DNA of 50,518 bases from Coleofasciculus sp. LEGE 07092 (GCF_015207375.1 NZ_JADEWY010000032.1:1-50518); one strand, 5' to 3'. Numbered from the stretch's first letter, positions 9,396 through 18,194 are shown. Translations and numbers: made by a program. Notes: generated by a model from the sequence alone, not told the origin.

Positions 9396-9761
9396 ATGTC
9401 TAAAACCATGTCCAAAAGGATCGTGGACTTAGGACTGCGACTCGTCAATGAAGAAATTGACACGGCTTTGGAGCTGTATCCAGATGAAAGCTACAAAAAA
9501 GCCTTTGCAATTCCCGAATTGCGTCAGCGGTTAGTTGACTATGTAATGGCAGGAATTCCAGAGGCTTATATCTGCAATCCTGATACACCCAACCCAAGCA
9601 AGTTTCCCTATCATTCCTTAGAACTGCGTTTGCGAGTAGAACAGTATGTTCATTGGGGGATTGAGTATATCTTAGAAACCCATGCCGATTTAGGCGAGGG
9701 CACATTACCCAAAATAGCTCACTCAAGTTACCCGTCTAATTATCTAGCAACAGCCTTGTAA
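9396..9761 (+). CDS. Small cyanobacterial protein, possibly ComFB family
   Basis: The 121-residue protein has the pattern IVDLGLRLVNEEID...AFAIPELRQRLVDYVMAGIPEAY. This resembles cyanobacterial proteins of the late-competence ComFB family, members of which have been reported to bind cyclic di-GMP. The cysteines of the Bacillus ComFB core are absent, so I give the family only as likely. The start at 9396 is chosen because a strong Shine-Dalgarno sequence (GAGGAAA, 9383-9389) precedes it by six bases; an ATG at 9375 lacks one. It follows the response regulator by about 200 bases on the same strand. Confidence 0.6.
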   Translation: MSKTMSKRIVDLGLRLVNEEIDTALELYPDESYKKAFAIPELRQRLVDYVMAGIPEAYICNPDTPNPSKFPYHSLELRLRVEQYVHWGIEYILETHADLGEGTLPKIAHSSYPSNYLATAL

Positions 9762-9934
9762 GGAGTAAAATGTAGCCTCCTTGGGGTACAGCTAAACTTG
9801 AGTCCTACGTTAAACAAGCCGTTTGAGAATTGGCGATCAAGACTCACTCAAAGGGAGAGATGGGGCTTGACTCTCTGTTCATCAATTCATACCTGCCTTT
9901 GCCGTCTACGTTGTAGTTACACACTCTATTGGTT

Positions 9935-10237
9935 ATGTCTCAATTTTTTTCTCCTCTACCCACTAAACATACCGAGCAGATGCTTTGCTGCTATGTTAAC
10001 GGAACGCAAAAGATGTTGATAGCTCGGATTGCCAATAGTCCTAACTATCATTTCGAGCGAGTTATTTTCCCCCAAGAACGCTACTTGTTTAAAGCACCAC
10101 CCAATGCTCAACTCGAAATACATCGGCATAGTGAAATGGGGATGACCCTAGCTGATAGCATTCCCTGTAATTATCTGCGGGTTTCTGAAAGCCGTACTAG
10201 CCGCAGCAGTGAGGCTATTCCCAGTAAGAGCGCCTGA
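9935..10237 (+). CDS. DUF1830 family protein
   Basis: The 100-residue protein matches the cyanobacterial DUF1830 pattern: LCCYVNGTQK near residue 20, then FERVIFPQERYLF, LEIHRHSEMG and ADSIPCNYLRV. The family has no known function; the paired cysteines and the Cys near the end are conserved features. It is soluble with no signal peptide. I use the ATG at 9935; an in-frame TTG two codons upstream is less likely. No partner is evident from the neighbourhood. Confidence 0.8.
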   Translation: MSQFFSPLPTKHTEQMLCCYVNGTQKMLIARIANSPNYHFERVIFPQERYLFKAPPNAQLEIHRHSEMGMTLADSIPCNYLRVSESRTSRSSEAIPSKSA

Positions 10238-10346
10238 ATTATACTGCAAATTACCCCCTTAAACAAGTACCTAAGTCGTACTTTTAACAAAACTTAAAGA
10301 GCTTTTGAGGAGCGTATGGGGTGTGGGGTTTAGGGTGTGGAGATAA

Positions 10347-11426
10347 TCAAAGTCGGAACACATCGACATAAACCCCATCCGAACCCACTTTTCGAGCCGG
10401 GGCAGGAGAATCGTAAACCACTAACAAACAATTAGACTGTCCCAAACAGGGGAACAACGCCAACCCCTCGGCGCGATCGCGTCCTGGTGTAATGGGTAGG
10501 TCGAATAAAACCTCTAAATCTCCCGATTCAATACTCCCTAAACTGTCTCCAGAGCAATCTAACAGATTTTTGTGGCGAAAAAGTCGCATTGCTCCCTCCA
10601 GCTCCATGGTTGGACCTGCCAGAATTAGCAGATCATCGCCATGCCAGCAGAGTTCCCGCACTCCCAAACCCTGTAAATTTACAAAATGCTTTTTGTAGAG
10701 TGATCCGTTTTCACCGATTTCCTTGAGCGTTAAAATACCAGGTTCGGTTTCGGCAACTTCTATCTCTACAATTACTGCCCATCCACGCAGCACCGGACCT
10801 CGAAATCCCAGAAAAACGCGATCGCCCCGAACCGCCAATCCTTCAATATCAAATCCATTGTCTTTGCTCGGCAAGGGAAAGGTGACAAAAGGTCCGAGGT
10901 GGCTATCCTCTTTCAGGGCTTCTATCAAGATATTAGTGGTTTCCGTCTTTTGCAGGCAAGCGGCTGTCAGTCTTTCATCAGGATTATCAGGATGGGAATA
11001 GGATTTCATTAATTCCCCACCCAATACGGGAATGCGAGCCAGCAAATAACGGTTAGCATCCGTCTTAATTTTGGCAAGTCGTTTGATATCCTTCTGGGGT
11101 TTTTTTCCCTTGGCTTTTCCCCGCTTGGTGCTGTGGGAACCTGTTACCCAAAGATAAGAATCGGCATAATCCATTCCTTCAATATCGATTTCATCGTCTT
11201 GATTGAATAGCTCGACGAAATCACCCAGAAAAAAAGACTGGTGTGCGCCAAAAACATAAGGCTCAATCAGAGATAGGCGCTCAATGCCTAAGAGTTCATC
11301 CGAACCAACCCACAAGCTACCATCTGGTGTAAAAGCAGCGGCAGATAGGTCTTCTAAAAAATCATCGGTTTTATCATTATCATTGAAGCGAAGCAGAACA
11401 CGGGTTAGTAAAAAGGGGTTCGTCAT
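10347..11426 (-). CDS. DUF3616 family protein (beta-propeller-like)
   Basis: The protein of about 359 residues contains the repeated DIEGMDYAD and FDIEGLAVRGDRVFLGFRGP blocks, then RAEGLALFP, typical of DUF3616. Members are thought to fold as propellers with calcium- or substrate-binding acidic loops; function is unknown. A lysine-rich loop (KRGKAKGKKPQKD, about 105-117) interrupts the second blade. No signal peptide is seen. The ATG at 11426 is preferred over an in-frame TTG at 11435. Confidence 0.8.
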   Translation of the reverse strand: MTNPFLLTRVLLRFNDNDKTDDFLEDLSAAAFTPDGSLWVGSDELLGIERLSLIEPYVFGAHQSFFLGDFVELFNQDDEIDIEGMDYADSYLWVTGSHSTKRGKAKGKKPQKDIKRLAKIKTDANRYLLARIPVLGGELMKSYSHPDNPDERLTAACLQKTETTNILIEALKEDSHLGPFVTFPLPSKDNGFDIEGLAVRGDRVFLGFRGPVLRGWAVIVEIEVAETEPGILTLKEIGENGSLYKKHFVNLQGLGVRELCWHGDDLLILAGPTMELEGAMRLFRHKNLLDCSGDSLGSIESGDLEVLFDLPITPGRDRAEGLALFPCLGQSNCLLVVYDSPAPARKVGSDGVYVDVFRL

Positions 11427-11453
11427 AGGAGTCAAGTGACAAAGTTATGGTAT

Positions 11454-11493
11454 AAAAAAAATTAGCTGCTCTCGCCTCCAGTGAACGAGAGCA
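11454..11493 (-). terminator. Rho-independent terminator of the DUF3172 gene
   Basis: On the minus strand the arms TGCTCTCG and CGAGAGCA (11467-11474 and 11486-11493) form an 8-bp stem, followed by a run of eight T. It lies about 50 bases after the stop of the gene at 11547-12083. Confidence 0.75.
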
Positions 11494-11546
11494 AGCCGAT
11501 CTGCCGTCAAATCTACCAACCGATGAACCACACAGCAGCTTAACGA

Positions 11547-12083
11547 TTAAAACTTATCCGTTTCTGGCTTTGGACCAACGCTACCAGGTTGGTTGAGGAA
11601 GAAATTACTAGCCCCATCATTTTGATAAATGCAATCAATTTTGGGTTCAGCTTCCAACGGACCGGTAAAGCCAAAGGTATTCATACGGTTTTTACACTCG
11701 CTTACCTGCTTTGAGCTTACGAGTTTCTGCTTTTCTAGAATTGCCCAGTTATTTCGGCGTAAAACACACCCCGGTCGCATACTGGGTTGAGTCACATAAA
11801 CATTGAAGGGGTTGAGGGTTAAAAATACTCGCATATCAGTAACCATAGCGCTAGCTCCGTACTGAATACACAGTTCAGGATTCGGTGCACTACGGTCGAT
11901 GACTTCACGGGACGCAACATTTTCTGGATTGAGACTCGCCGTGGAGCTAAACGCAATACCAACCCCAACTCCCAGCACAAAAATGCCCCCTAAAATAGCT
12001 AAGATTGTGGCATTGAATATAGAAGGGAGAGAGGGCTTGGCAGGTGGGGTATCGCGGACGGGAGACCTAGATCTACGTTTCAT
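11547..12083 (-). CDS. DUF3172 membrane-anchored protein
   Basis: The protein has 178 residues: a basic N-terminus (KRRSRSP), one hydrophobic helix at about 24-46 (ATILAILGGIFVLGVGVGIAF) and an outward domain with conserved cysteines (LCIQYGASAM, GCVLRRNNW, VSECKNR, KIDCIYQ). This matches DUF3172, a family found in cyanobacteria and plants. The function is unknown. The four cysteines of the soluble part could form two disulfides in the lumen or periplasm. A terminator follows it at 11454-11493. Confidence 0.82.
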   Translation of the reverse strand: MKRRSRSPVRDTPPAKPSLPSIFNATILAILGGIFVLGVGVGIAFSSTASLNPENVASREVIDRSAPNPELCIQYGASAMVTDMRVFLTLNPFNVYVTQPSMRPGCVLRRNNWAILEKQKLVSSKQVSECKNRMNTFGFTGPLEAEPKIDCIYQNDGASNFFLNQPGSVGPKPETDKF

Positions 12084-12227
12084 AGTTGCTGAATCAAGCT
12101 GTAAGAGAATCGGCAGGAAGTGGTTGGAACCTTCCTCCTTCTTCCAGTATGCCTATAGATGCCCCTAGTCGTCTAAGGACAGAACCCCAGATGGATAAAA
12201 ATTCCATTGCTTCTTGTGGGGGTTTCA

Positions 12228-12938
12228 TCAACCAACCATTGAACTGGCTAAGAAAACGACTCCTACTGAGCAAATGCCCAAGCCTAAAACGCGCTGGATT
12301 GAAAAAGCTCGCTCACTCCATTGACTCAGTAATAGTTTACCCCCCATCATTGCCCCCAGAGCGATCGCCCCTTGGATGAGGGTAAAACCTAGTAGGTAGG
12401 CAAAGAGCGGACTCATCTCGGCTCCGATGATTGCTTCACCATAAGCATAACCATGGAACAAACCGGCGATCGCAGCTAGGGCTGTTATTATCTGATAATT
12501 CAGCTTCTGCTTTAAGATCAGCATCACCCCAAAGATAACTACTGAGCCAGAAATTGCCAGTTCAGCCACAGGTAAGTCAATCGCCAGCAGGTGAGTTCCC
12601 GTACCTACCAGAGCAGTCAGCAAGAAGGCAACTGGGATAAAACCACCACGAACTACGCTAGCCGCTAATAACCCAACCGCAATCACAAATGCTAAATGGT
12701 CAAACCCAATCACTGGATGTGCTAGTCCTGACATAAACCCTTCAAAGATGTTGGCAGGGGTTCTACCACCCATAGGATGGTGTGCCGAAGCGCGTTCAGC
12801 AGCACCTAAGACGCCAATCCAAACCAGTAGGGCGATTTGAACAATGTCAATCCCTTTTTTTCGCAGATGAGAGATTTTTGACTGATAGTGCCGAATAGCA
12901 GAATGATTGAACTCCAATCCTTTACTCTTCGATTTCAT
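12228..12938 (-). CDS. hupE: HupE/UreJ family permease
   Basis: The 236-residue protein has six or seven membrane helices. The first is followed by the histidine-rich motif ASAHHPMGGRTP, and the next begins with GLAHPVIGFDHLAF, the HupE/UreJ signature thought to bind nickel or cobalt. A later helix contains GLFHGYAYGEA. Family members take up Ni2+ or Co2+ for hydrogenase, urease or cobalamin. No hydrogenase or urease gene is near, so the metal is not assigned. The 120 bases upstream show no clear metal or cobalamin riboswitch. Confidence 0.88.
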   Translation of the reverse strand: MKSKSKGLEFNHSAIRHYQSKISHLRKKGIDIVQIALLVWIGVLGAAERASAHHPMGGRTPANIFEGFMSGLAHPVIGFDHLAFVIAVGLLAASVVRGGFIPVAFLLTALVGTGTHLLAIDLPVAELAISGSVVIFGVMLILKQKLNYQIITALAAIAGLFHGYAYGEAIIGAEMSPLFAYLLGFTLIQGAIALGAMMGGKLLLSQWSERAFSIQRVLGLGICSVGVVFLASSMVG

Positions 12939-13078
12939 AGATATCCCAGAATACTTCGGAGAATGCCAGATCCTGTAGAGCCACTCCGCTAACGCGATCG
13001 CTAACGGAAAACCCCTTCACAGGGTAGAGGAGAACAACATAGCACATAGGGCGTGTCTATTGTAAATCAAAGAAACAC

Positions 13079-13186
13079 CTACCACTTCTTGTCGGGCAAG
13101 AATTTACCACACATGATGACTTTGACGCGATCGCCTTTTGGGTCTTCTTCCTTCTCCACATCCAGGGTAAAATCGATAGCGCTCAT
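13079..13186 (-). CDS. Possible 35-residue protein between hupE and the GH13 gene
   Basis: A short frame runs from ATG 13186 to TAG at 13079. Its product is charged and soluble, with [14 protein letters not shown] and [11 protein letters not shown]. The upstream sequence is G-rich (GGGGGATGGG), which could serve as a weak ribosome site. The composition looks coding-like, but no family is recognised. It could be a genuine small protein or the end of a decayed gene. Confidence 0.3.
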   Translation of the reverse strand: MSAIDFTLDVEKEEDPKGDRVKVIMCGKFLPDKKW

Positions 13187-13317
13187 AATCCCATCCCCCT
13201 ACTCCCTGCTTTCATCAGGGTGTACCTCACCAGATAGAGAAACGCTATAAATCCCGCTAGAGTGAAGGCAGAAGGATTAACCCTTCAACCTTCAACCTTC
13301 TAACCTGCAACCCTCCG

Positions 13318-14970
13318 TCACTGCCAGACAAAAAGTTGAGCTTCGTAACCGCCAATATCAATCATGATGCCATCATCCCCGACTTCCACATCGTAATCCC
13401 TCGTCCACTCGTGCCACTTACCCGCTGCTGAGAAGTTCGGAATGCGATAGCCCGCTAGGAAGTTGTCGGAGAAATTCGCCACCACTACAACACGAGAACC
13501 TTCATCATTCCAGCGGCTATAAGCTAATACTTTGGCTTCTGGATTTTCATGGATGAATTCAATGTTTGCGGTGTAGAGGGCATGATTGTTTTTACGGAGA
13601 TGAATTAAGCCCTTGCAAAAGTCCAATAGACCGCGATTCAGGTCATGTTCGAGTAGCGTCCAATCGATTTTAGCTTCCTCTTGGGTTTTGTACTTATACT
13701 CGCCAAACTCTTCACCCATCAACAGAAGAGGCACTCCGACGGCTGTGAAAACTAGGACAGCGCCTAACTTTCTCCGCTTAAACGCTTCCTCATCCACAAT
13801 GCCGCGATCGCCTAACTCTGCTAAAACATGATTATGGTCGTGATTAGTTAGATAATTAACGACATTCGTGGCACCCATGAAGCCTTGACGCTTGCAATCA
13901 ATCACATCCTTAAGGCGTTCGATATCAAAGGTATCCCCACAGATATGTTCGAGAACGCAATGATAGAAACTGTCGTGCCAACAGGCATCCATCGGTCCGT
14001 CTACATTCGTGATACTCGTCGTTTCAGGAATGTGTTCGGCAATGGCGTAAAACGGCTTCGCACCTGCCGCTTTTTTAGCTTCTTGAACAATCCAATGCAT
14101 GAAATCATAGTTGGCAATTTGTCGCGCCGCATCGAAGCGAATACCGTCGATATGATACTCTTTCGCCCAAAAGCGTACTTGATCTCCCATAAACTTACGG
14201 GCTGGATAAGTATCCAGGTTATCATCGTAGAATTCGTAATTAAACTCAGGTCCCCAGTTGTTATCCGGGTCACGGGGGGAGTGATGATACCAGTAATCGT
14301 GGTCAATTTGCGTCAGAGGACTTTCGGATTCTGAGTGATTATAAATCCCGTCCATGATGACGCGAAGTCCACGGGCATGACACTCATCGATTAGGTGTTT
14401 CAACTCGTCAGTTGTGCCGTAGCTAGATTCGGTAGCGAAGAAGTACCGAGGGTTATAACCCCAACTATGGTCGCCTGGATATTCCTTAACTGGCATCAAC
14501 TCGATTGCGTTAATTCCCAGTTCGCACAGGTAATCTAATTTTTCAATAACGTGCTTGTATTGACCTCTGGCGTAGGGATCATCTTCGCCACCGGAAAAGT
14601 CCCCAACGTGGAGTTCATAGATAACTAACTCATGATCTGCAGGTAAAGGTTTATCATCATGCATCCAGACGTAAGTATCAACAATTCGTTGACCGTCTTT
14701 GATCCGGGCGAGGCAGTTCTGAGTGGAGTTTTCAATATCCGTAGCATAGGGATCATTGACATCTACCCATTGATCGGGTTCAAAAAACCAAGATTTGGAT
14801 TGAATGCGGAATTTGTATTTATAAACACCATCCTCAAGGTCAACTGAGGTACGGAAATAACCATCCTTACCTTTCTCCATTGGAATTTCTTCCCAGTTGG
14901 AAAAAGACCCAATCAATACAGCTCCTTTGTTATACGGAGCAAATAAAGCAAATTCAATTGGAGCGGTCAT
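13318..14970 (-). CDS. GH13 glucan enzyme with CBM48 domain (alpha-amylase or branching-enzyme-like)
   Basis: The N-terminal CBM48-type domain (about 1-85, GSFSNWEEIPM) precedes a GH13 barrel. Catalytic positions are Asp280 (GIRFDAARQI, nucleophile), Glu312 (AIAEHIPE, acid/base) and Asp378 (TNHDHNH), with the first conserved region DGIYNHS at 207-213. A short beta domain ends the 550 residues. The enzyme acts on alpha-1,4/1,6 glucans such as glycogen or malto-oligosaccharides. The length is shorter than a typical GlgB, and the layout also resembles trehalohydrolase-type enzymes, so I leave the exact activity open. A good ribosome site (AAGGGGG) precedes the ATG. Confidence 0.9.
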   Translation of the reverse strand: MTAPIEFALFAPYNKGAVLIGSFSNWEEIPMEKGKDGYFRTSVDLEDGVYKYKFRIQSKSWFFEPDQWVDVNDPYATDIENSTQNCLARIKDGQRIVDTYVWMHDDKPLPADHELVIYELHVGDFSGGEDDPYARGQYKHVIEKLDYLCELGINAIELMPVKEYPGDHSWGYNPRYFFATESSYGTTDELKHLIDECHARGLRVIMDGIYNHSESESPLTQIDHDYWYHHSPRDPDNNWGPEFNYEFYDDNLDTYPARKFMGDQVRFWAKEYHIDGIRFDAARQIANYDFMHWIVQEAKKAAGAKPFYAIAEHIPETTSITNVDGPMDACWHDSFYHCVLEHICGDTFDIERLKDVIDCKRQGFMGATNVVNYLTNHDHNHVLAELGDRGIVDEEAFKRRKLGAVLVFTAVGVPLLLMGEEFGEYKYKTQEEAKIDWTLLEHDLNRGLLDFCKGLIHLRKNNHALYTANIEFIHENPEAKVLAYSRWNDEGSRVVVVANFSDNFLAGYRIPNFSAAGKWHEWTRDYDVEVGDDGIMIDIGGYEAQLFVWQ

Positions 14971-15372
14971 TTGACCCCCTTAGGGTGAAAGAAGGATTAA
15001 TAAAGATAGCGATTATTTTAAGGTGTTTATTCCATCAGTAGCTATCCATCTGGGGATAGAGGTGATGAAATTGCAGTTTTGACTTGGGATGGTGTAAACA
15101 GAAGTTTTCCTAGGTGGAACCGCAATCTCAATAGGCGAGAAGTGTTCAAGCTTTTAGCCGTTTAGTTTTACCAGGTTCTAGCCCGCAGAGTTGGGTATGA
15201 ACGGATGGAACAATGGGTTGCTCAAATGGGTTATGGCAATCAAAATAATTGATTGCCATTACTCTTTACTCTTAGAAATTTGGTACTTTATTTTGACTGT
15301 GACGCTGATTAATCAAATCCCGAATCATACCTCGCACCAGCTTTTAGAAAGGGTTAGGGGATTTTCTCGTCA
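14971..15372. other. Intergenic stretch without recognised gene
   Basis: It holds the promoter region of the GH13 gene and A+T-rich sequence. One 47-codon open frame without a start (15022-15165) is present but matches nothing I recognise. Confidence 0.6.
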
Positions 15373-15447
15373 TTACTTCTTGAGGAGCTTCTTCAAACCG
15401 TAACCTGCAAGTCCAATTACTGCACCAGCAGCCGCAACAGGAGCCAT
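15373..15447 (-). pseudogene. Remnant of a glycine-zipper unit related to the upstream PspA-like gene
   Basis: The 24 codons read GMAPVAAAGAVIGLAGYGL followed by KKLLKK. This is nearly the same as GMAPVAAAGAVVGLGAYGL followed by NRLL at about 122-144 of the protein encoded at 15555-16325. The frame is closed by a TAA four codons before the ATG, so it is a detached fragment. It probably comes from a partial duplication of the glycine-zipper unit, or it is the tail of a decayed paralogue. It could conceivably be translated as a small membrane peptide. Confidence 0.65.
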
Positions 15448-15485
15448 ACCTATTGTTTAGATTAAGCAGTTTTTGGAATGGCAAA

Positions 15486-15512
15486 AGCCCTCTGTTGAGT
15501 TCACAGAGGGCT
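15486..15512 (-). terminator. Terminator of the PspA-like gene
   Basis: A perfect 10-bp stem (AGCCCTCTGT and ACAGAGGGCT) with a 7-base loop is followed on the minus strand by TTTTG. It lies about 40 bases beyond the stop at 15555. Confidence 0.8.
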
Positions 15513-15554
15513 ATGAAGCTTAGAAAATGTTAAAATTTTATTATCGACTTCTAC

Positions 15555-16325
15555 TTAAACTTCAGCAATAATTCTTTCTATAACGCTCAAGTCGTCCCTG
15601 AGAGCCTCTATTCTTGCCGTCACCTGCTCAAGCTGTGCTTTGAGGGTAGTAGCATTTTGCTGATGAGAAAGTTTACGCTCCAAAGCTTTACGAGCTAAAT
15701 CCTCACGTTCTTGCTTCATAGCCGCTTCAGCGACTCGATGCCAGGAGTTAACTTCATGTTGGGACTGGGAGTGCTGTTGTTGGATAAGGGAATTGCTGGC
15801 AGTTAAACAGGCAATTTCCTGCTGTATACTCAGTTTGATTTGCTTAAGGAATTCAAGGACTTTTTCAGGATTGTCAGTAGTTTTTGCCTGATCAAGAAGC
15901 CGATTCAGACCATAGGCACCCAGCCCTACCACCGCACCCGCTGCCGCAACGGGTGCCATACCAACGCCTACAGCGGTTCCAGCAAAAGCTAATCCCATCC
16001 CACCAACGGTGGAAGAAACCCAAGCACCACCCATTGCTCCAACGGCAGCAGCACCCAAAGCCGAAGCATCTTTATTCTCTATCGCTTTTTTGCCCCCGTA
16101 AGTGGCTGCACCTGCCATCGCTCCTGCTGCTACAACCGGAGCCATGCCAACACTGATTCCTCCAAATCCTCCAACTAATCCCATCCCCCCAACGGTTGCG
16201 GAAACCCCAGCGCCTGTAGCCGCTCCTGTAGCAATAAAGCCTGTGCCTTCTACAGGCTCAAGCTTACCTGTCATATCATTAAAGTTAGCTTTAACTATCC
16301 GGCTGATGCGATCGCCTAAAGCCAT
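15555..16325 (-). CDS. PspA/IM30-like coiled-coil protein with a duplicated glycine-zipper membrane insert
   Basis: Residues 1-22 (MALGDRISRIVKANFNDMTGK) resemble helix 0 of PspA/Vipp1, the amphipathic helix that binds membranes. Residues 151-256 resemble its helical hairpin: NPEKVLEFLKQIKLSIQQEI, then WHRVAEAAMKQEREDLARKAL and a coiled coil ending RIEALRDDLSVIERIIAEV. Between them lie about 125 glycine/alanine-rich residues made of two related units. Each contains TVGGMGL, then VGMAPVxAAGAxxGxxxYG, and forms likely transmembrane hairpins. PspA proteins are ESCRT-III-like membrane-remodelling factors; helices 4 and 5 are missing here. A ribosome site (AGGAAAG) precedes the ATG and a terminator follows. 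I infer a membrane-embedded stress or remodelling protein; the domain match needs a profile search. Confidence 0.7.
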   Translation of the reverse strand: MALGDRISRIVKANFNDMTGKLEPVEGTGFIATGAATGAGVSATVGGMGLVGGFGGISVGMAPVVAAGAMAGAATYGGKKAIENKDASALGAAAVGAMGGAWVSSTVGGMGLAFAGTAVGVGMAPVAAAGAVVGLGAYGLNRLLDQAKTTDNPEKVLEFLKQIKLSIQQEIACLTASNSLIQQQHSQSQHEVNSWHRVAEAAMKQEREDLARKALERKLSHQQNATTLKAQLEQVTARIEALRDDLSVIERIIAEV

Positions 16326-16510
16326 GTTAATGTCTTTCCTTGTGAAGGCTATGGGTTATCTATAGCTGAATGGCACTGACTTAAGGATGGTGGGCAGTGT
16401 CCAGCCTACGCATTTTCAAGGCTTTCAGCTATCGTTTGAGGCTTATTTCAGTGCCATTCTCCCTAAGATATCATGAGAAAATTGACCTGAGTTTAACAAA
16501 CGAGTTTTCA

Positions 16511-17719
16511 ATGACTGCCATAACTCCCAACTCCCCCAAACACAAAAAAGCCAAAGCCCTCAAACCCTCCAGCCCCCGCCCCGCCAAAGAACTCTGTAGC
16601 GAATGCGGCTTGTGCGATACATATTACATCCATTATGTCAAGGAAGCTTGTGCATTCCTCAACCAACAAATTGCCGAACTCGAAGAACAAGCACACGGGC
16701 GCACTCGCAATCTAGAGAATCCTGATGATTGGTACTTCGGCGTCAACCAGCAGATGATGGCTGCACGCAAAACCCAACCCATCGAGGGGGCGCAGTGGAC
16801 GGGAATTGTTAGCACCATTGCTATTGAAATGCTCAATAGTGGCAAAGTAGAAGGCGTCGTCTGCGTACAGAATACCAAAGAAGATCGCTTTCAACCCATG
16901 CCCGTTATCGCCCGGACTCCAGAAGAAATCCTGGCAGCACGGGTGAATAAACCTACCCTCTCTCCTAATCTTTCCGTATTAGAGCAAATCGAGCAGTCAG
17001 GAATGAAGCGGCTGTTAGTAATTGGCGTGGGTTGCCAAATTCAGGCATTGCGAACCGTTGAAAAACAACTCGGTTTAGAAAAACTCTATGTTTTAGGAAC
17101 CCCCTGCGTAGATAACGTTACCCGTGCAGGATTGCAAAAATTTCTAGACACGACTAGCAAGTCACCTGACACGGTGGTGCATTACGAGTTCATGCAAGAT
17201 TTCCAAGTTCACTTCAAACACGAAGACGGTTCCATTGAGAAAGTCCCCTTTTTCGGACTCAAAACTAACCAACTTAAAGATGTCTTTGCCCCATCCTGCA
17301 TGAGTTGCTTTGATTACGTCAATTCCCTGGCTGATTTAGTCGTAGGTTACATGGGAGCACCCTTTGGCTGGCAGTGGATTGTCGTTCGCAATGATACCGG
17401 GCAAGAGATGCTGGATATGGTGCAAAACCAAATTGAAACGCAACCTGTCACATCTAAGGGAGACAGGCATCAAGCGGTGCAACAAAGCATTCCTGCCTAT
17501 GATAAAGGTGTCACTCTGCCGATGTGGGCGGCGAAGTTGATGGGAGTAGTGATTGAAAAAATTGGTCCTAAAGGGTTGGAGTATGCGCGTTTCTCGATTG
17601 ACTCCCACTTCACTCGTAACTATTTATATATGAAGCGGTATCACCCGGAGAAGTTAGAGGCGCATGTACCGGAGTATGCCAAGCGGATTGTGGGGCAGTA
17701 TAAGTTGCCTGAAAGTTAG
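16511..17719 (+). CDS. bciB: Ferredoxin-dependent 3,8-divinyl (proto)chlorophyllide 8-vinyl reductase
   Basis: The 402-residue protein belongs to the FrhB/HCAR family, and its full-length pattern matches cyanobacterial BciB (slr1923 type), which reduces the 8-vinyl group in chlorophyll synthesis. Cysteines for two iron-sulfur clusters are visible: Cys29, Cys32 and Cys35 (LCSECGLC), plus GVGCQ, GTPCVDN and PSCMSCFDY. FAD is the other cofactor of the family. The related plant enzyme is 7-hydroxymethyl chlorophyll a reductase, but cyanobacterial members act as vinyl reductases. I start at ATG 16511 (MTAITPN); a frame extension to 16397 looks non-homologous. It diverges from the PspA-like gene. 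Confidence 0.88.
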   Translation: MTAITPNSPKHKKAKALKPSSPRPAKELCSECGLCDTYYIHYVKEACAFLNQQIAELEEQAHGRTRNLENPDDWYFGVNQQMMAARKTQPIEGAQWTGIVSTIAIEMLNSGKVEGVVCVQNTKEDRFQPMPVIARTPEEILAARVNKPTLSPNLSVLEQIEQSGMKRLLVIGVGCQIQALRTVEKQLGLEKLYVLGTPCVDNVTRAGLQKFLDTTSKSPDTVVHYEFMQDFQVHFKHEDGSIEKVPFFGLKTNQLKDVFAPSCMSCFDYVNSLADLVVGYMGAPFGWQWIVVRNDTGQEMLDMVQNQIETQPVTSKGDRHQAVQQSIPAYDKGVTLPMWAAKLMGVVIEKIGPKGLEYARFSIDSHFTRNYLYMKRYHPEKLEAHVPEYAKRIVGQYKLPES

Positions 17720-17759
17720 TTTCTGATGCGGCAGGAGACTTCCTTTATAGCCGCAAGGC

Positions 17760-18194
17760 TTAACGGCAGAGAATATTACACTTTCTCTTGTCAGCCCTTG
17801 CTGAAATCAGCCCTAAAAAAACTTTCCACCACTCCGGTTTGGGTGGTTTCAGGGCTAGCTGAGTGGGAAAATGTTCAAACAGGATATCTAGTTCACTTTG
17901 CCCAAATTCGTTCCATAGCTTCTCAATCGGCTTGAATTCCTCTTGGTGAGGGAAACGGGGAGCATTGCCGATTAGGGCTTGAGCGTGTTGCGTCAAAGGC
18001 TGAAAGTGGATTGAATAGCACAATCCTGCGACTGGGTGGTTTTTGAGTTTAAAGCAGGGAAAAAATTCTGGAAAGCGTTTCTTAGACTCTCGAAAGCGAT
18101 TATAGATGTCCTTTTCCCAGTGATTTAGGGTGATAGTATCAAGTCCTTCCAGTTGCTTATCTGTGATACGGGTTGGATCATGCAGTAAGTCCAT
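17760..18194 (-). CDS. Conserved hypothetical protein
   Basis: I recognise no family. The 144-residue soluble protein is rich in aromatic and charged residues (LNHWEKDIYNRF, FPEFFPCFKLKNHP, SELDILFEHFPTQLA, PEWWKVFLGL). It has no signal peptide or membrane segment. It runs convergent to bciB, with 40 bases between the stops. The coding composition is like that of its neighbours, so it is probably real. Confidence 0.6.
   Translation of the reverse strand: MDLLHDPTRITDKQLEGLDTITLNHWEKDIYNRFRESKKRFPEFFPCFKLKNHPVAGLCYSIHFQPLTQHAQALIGNAPRFPHQEEFKPIEKLWNEFGQSELDILFEHFPTQLALKPPKPEWWKVFLGLISARADKRKCNILCR

Noticed and set aside
9798..10019. 73-codon frame on the plus strand
   Set aside because: It overlaps the DUF1830 gene in another frame and has a cysteine/arginine-rich, non-coding look.
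12939..13060. Possible cobalamin or nickel riboswitch upstream of hupE
   Set aside because: GAGTGGCTC resembles a piece of a B12 box, but the other conserved cobalamin elements could not be found.
13885..14334. 149-codon plus-strand frame inside the GH13 gene
   Set aside because: It is an antisense shadow of a clearly conserved enzyme.
15022..15165. 47-codon open stretch without start
   Set aside because: No start codon, no recognisable family and no ribosome site.
16397..16510. Longer start of bciB
   Set aside because: The added residues are not part of the family pattern and overlap the region divergent from the PspA-like gene.
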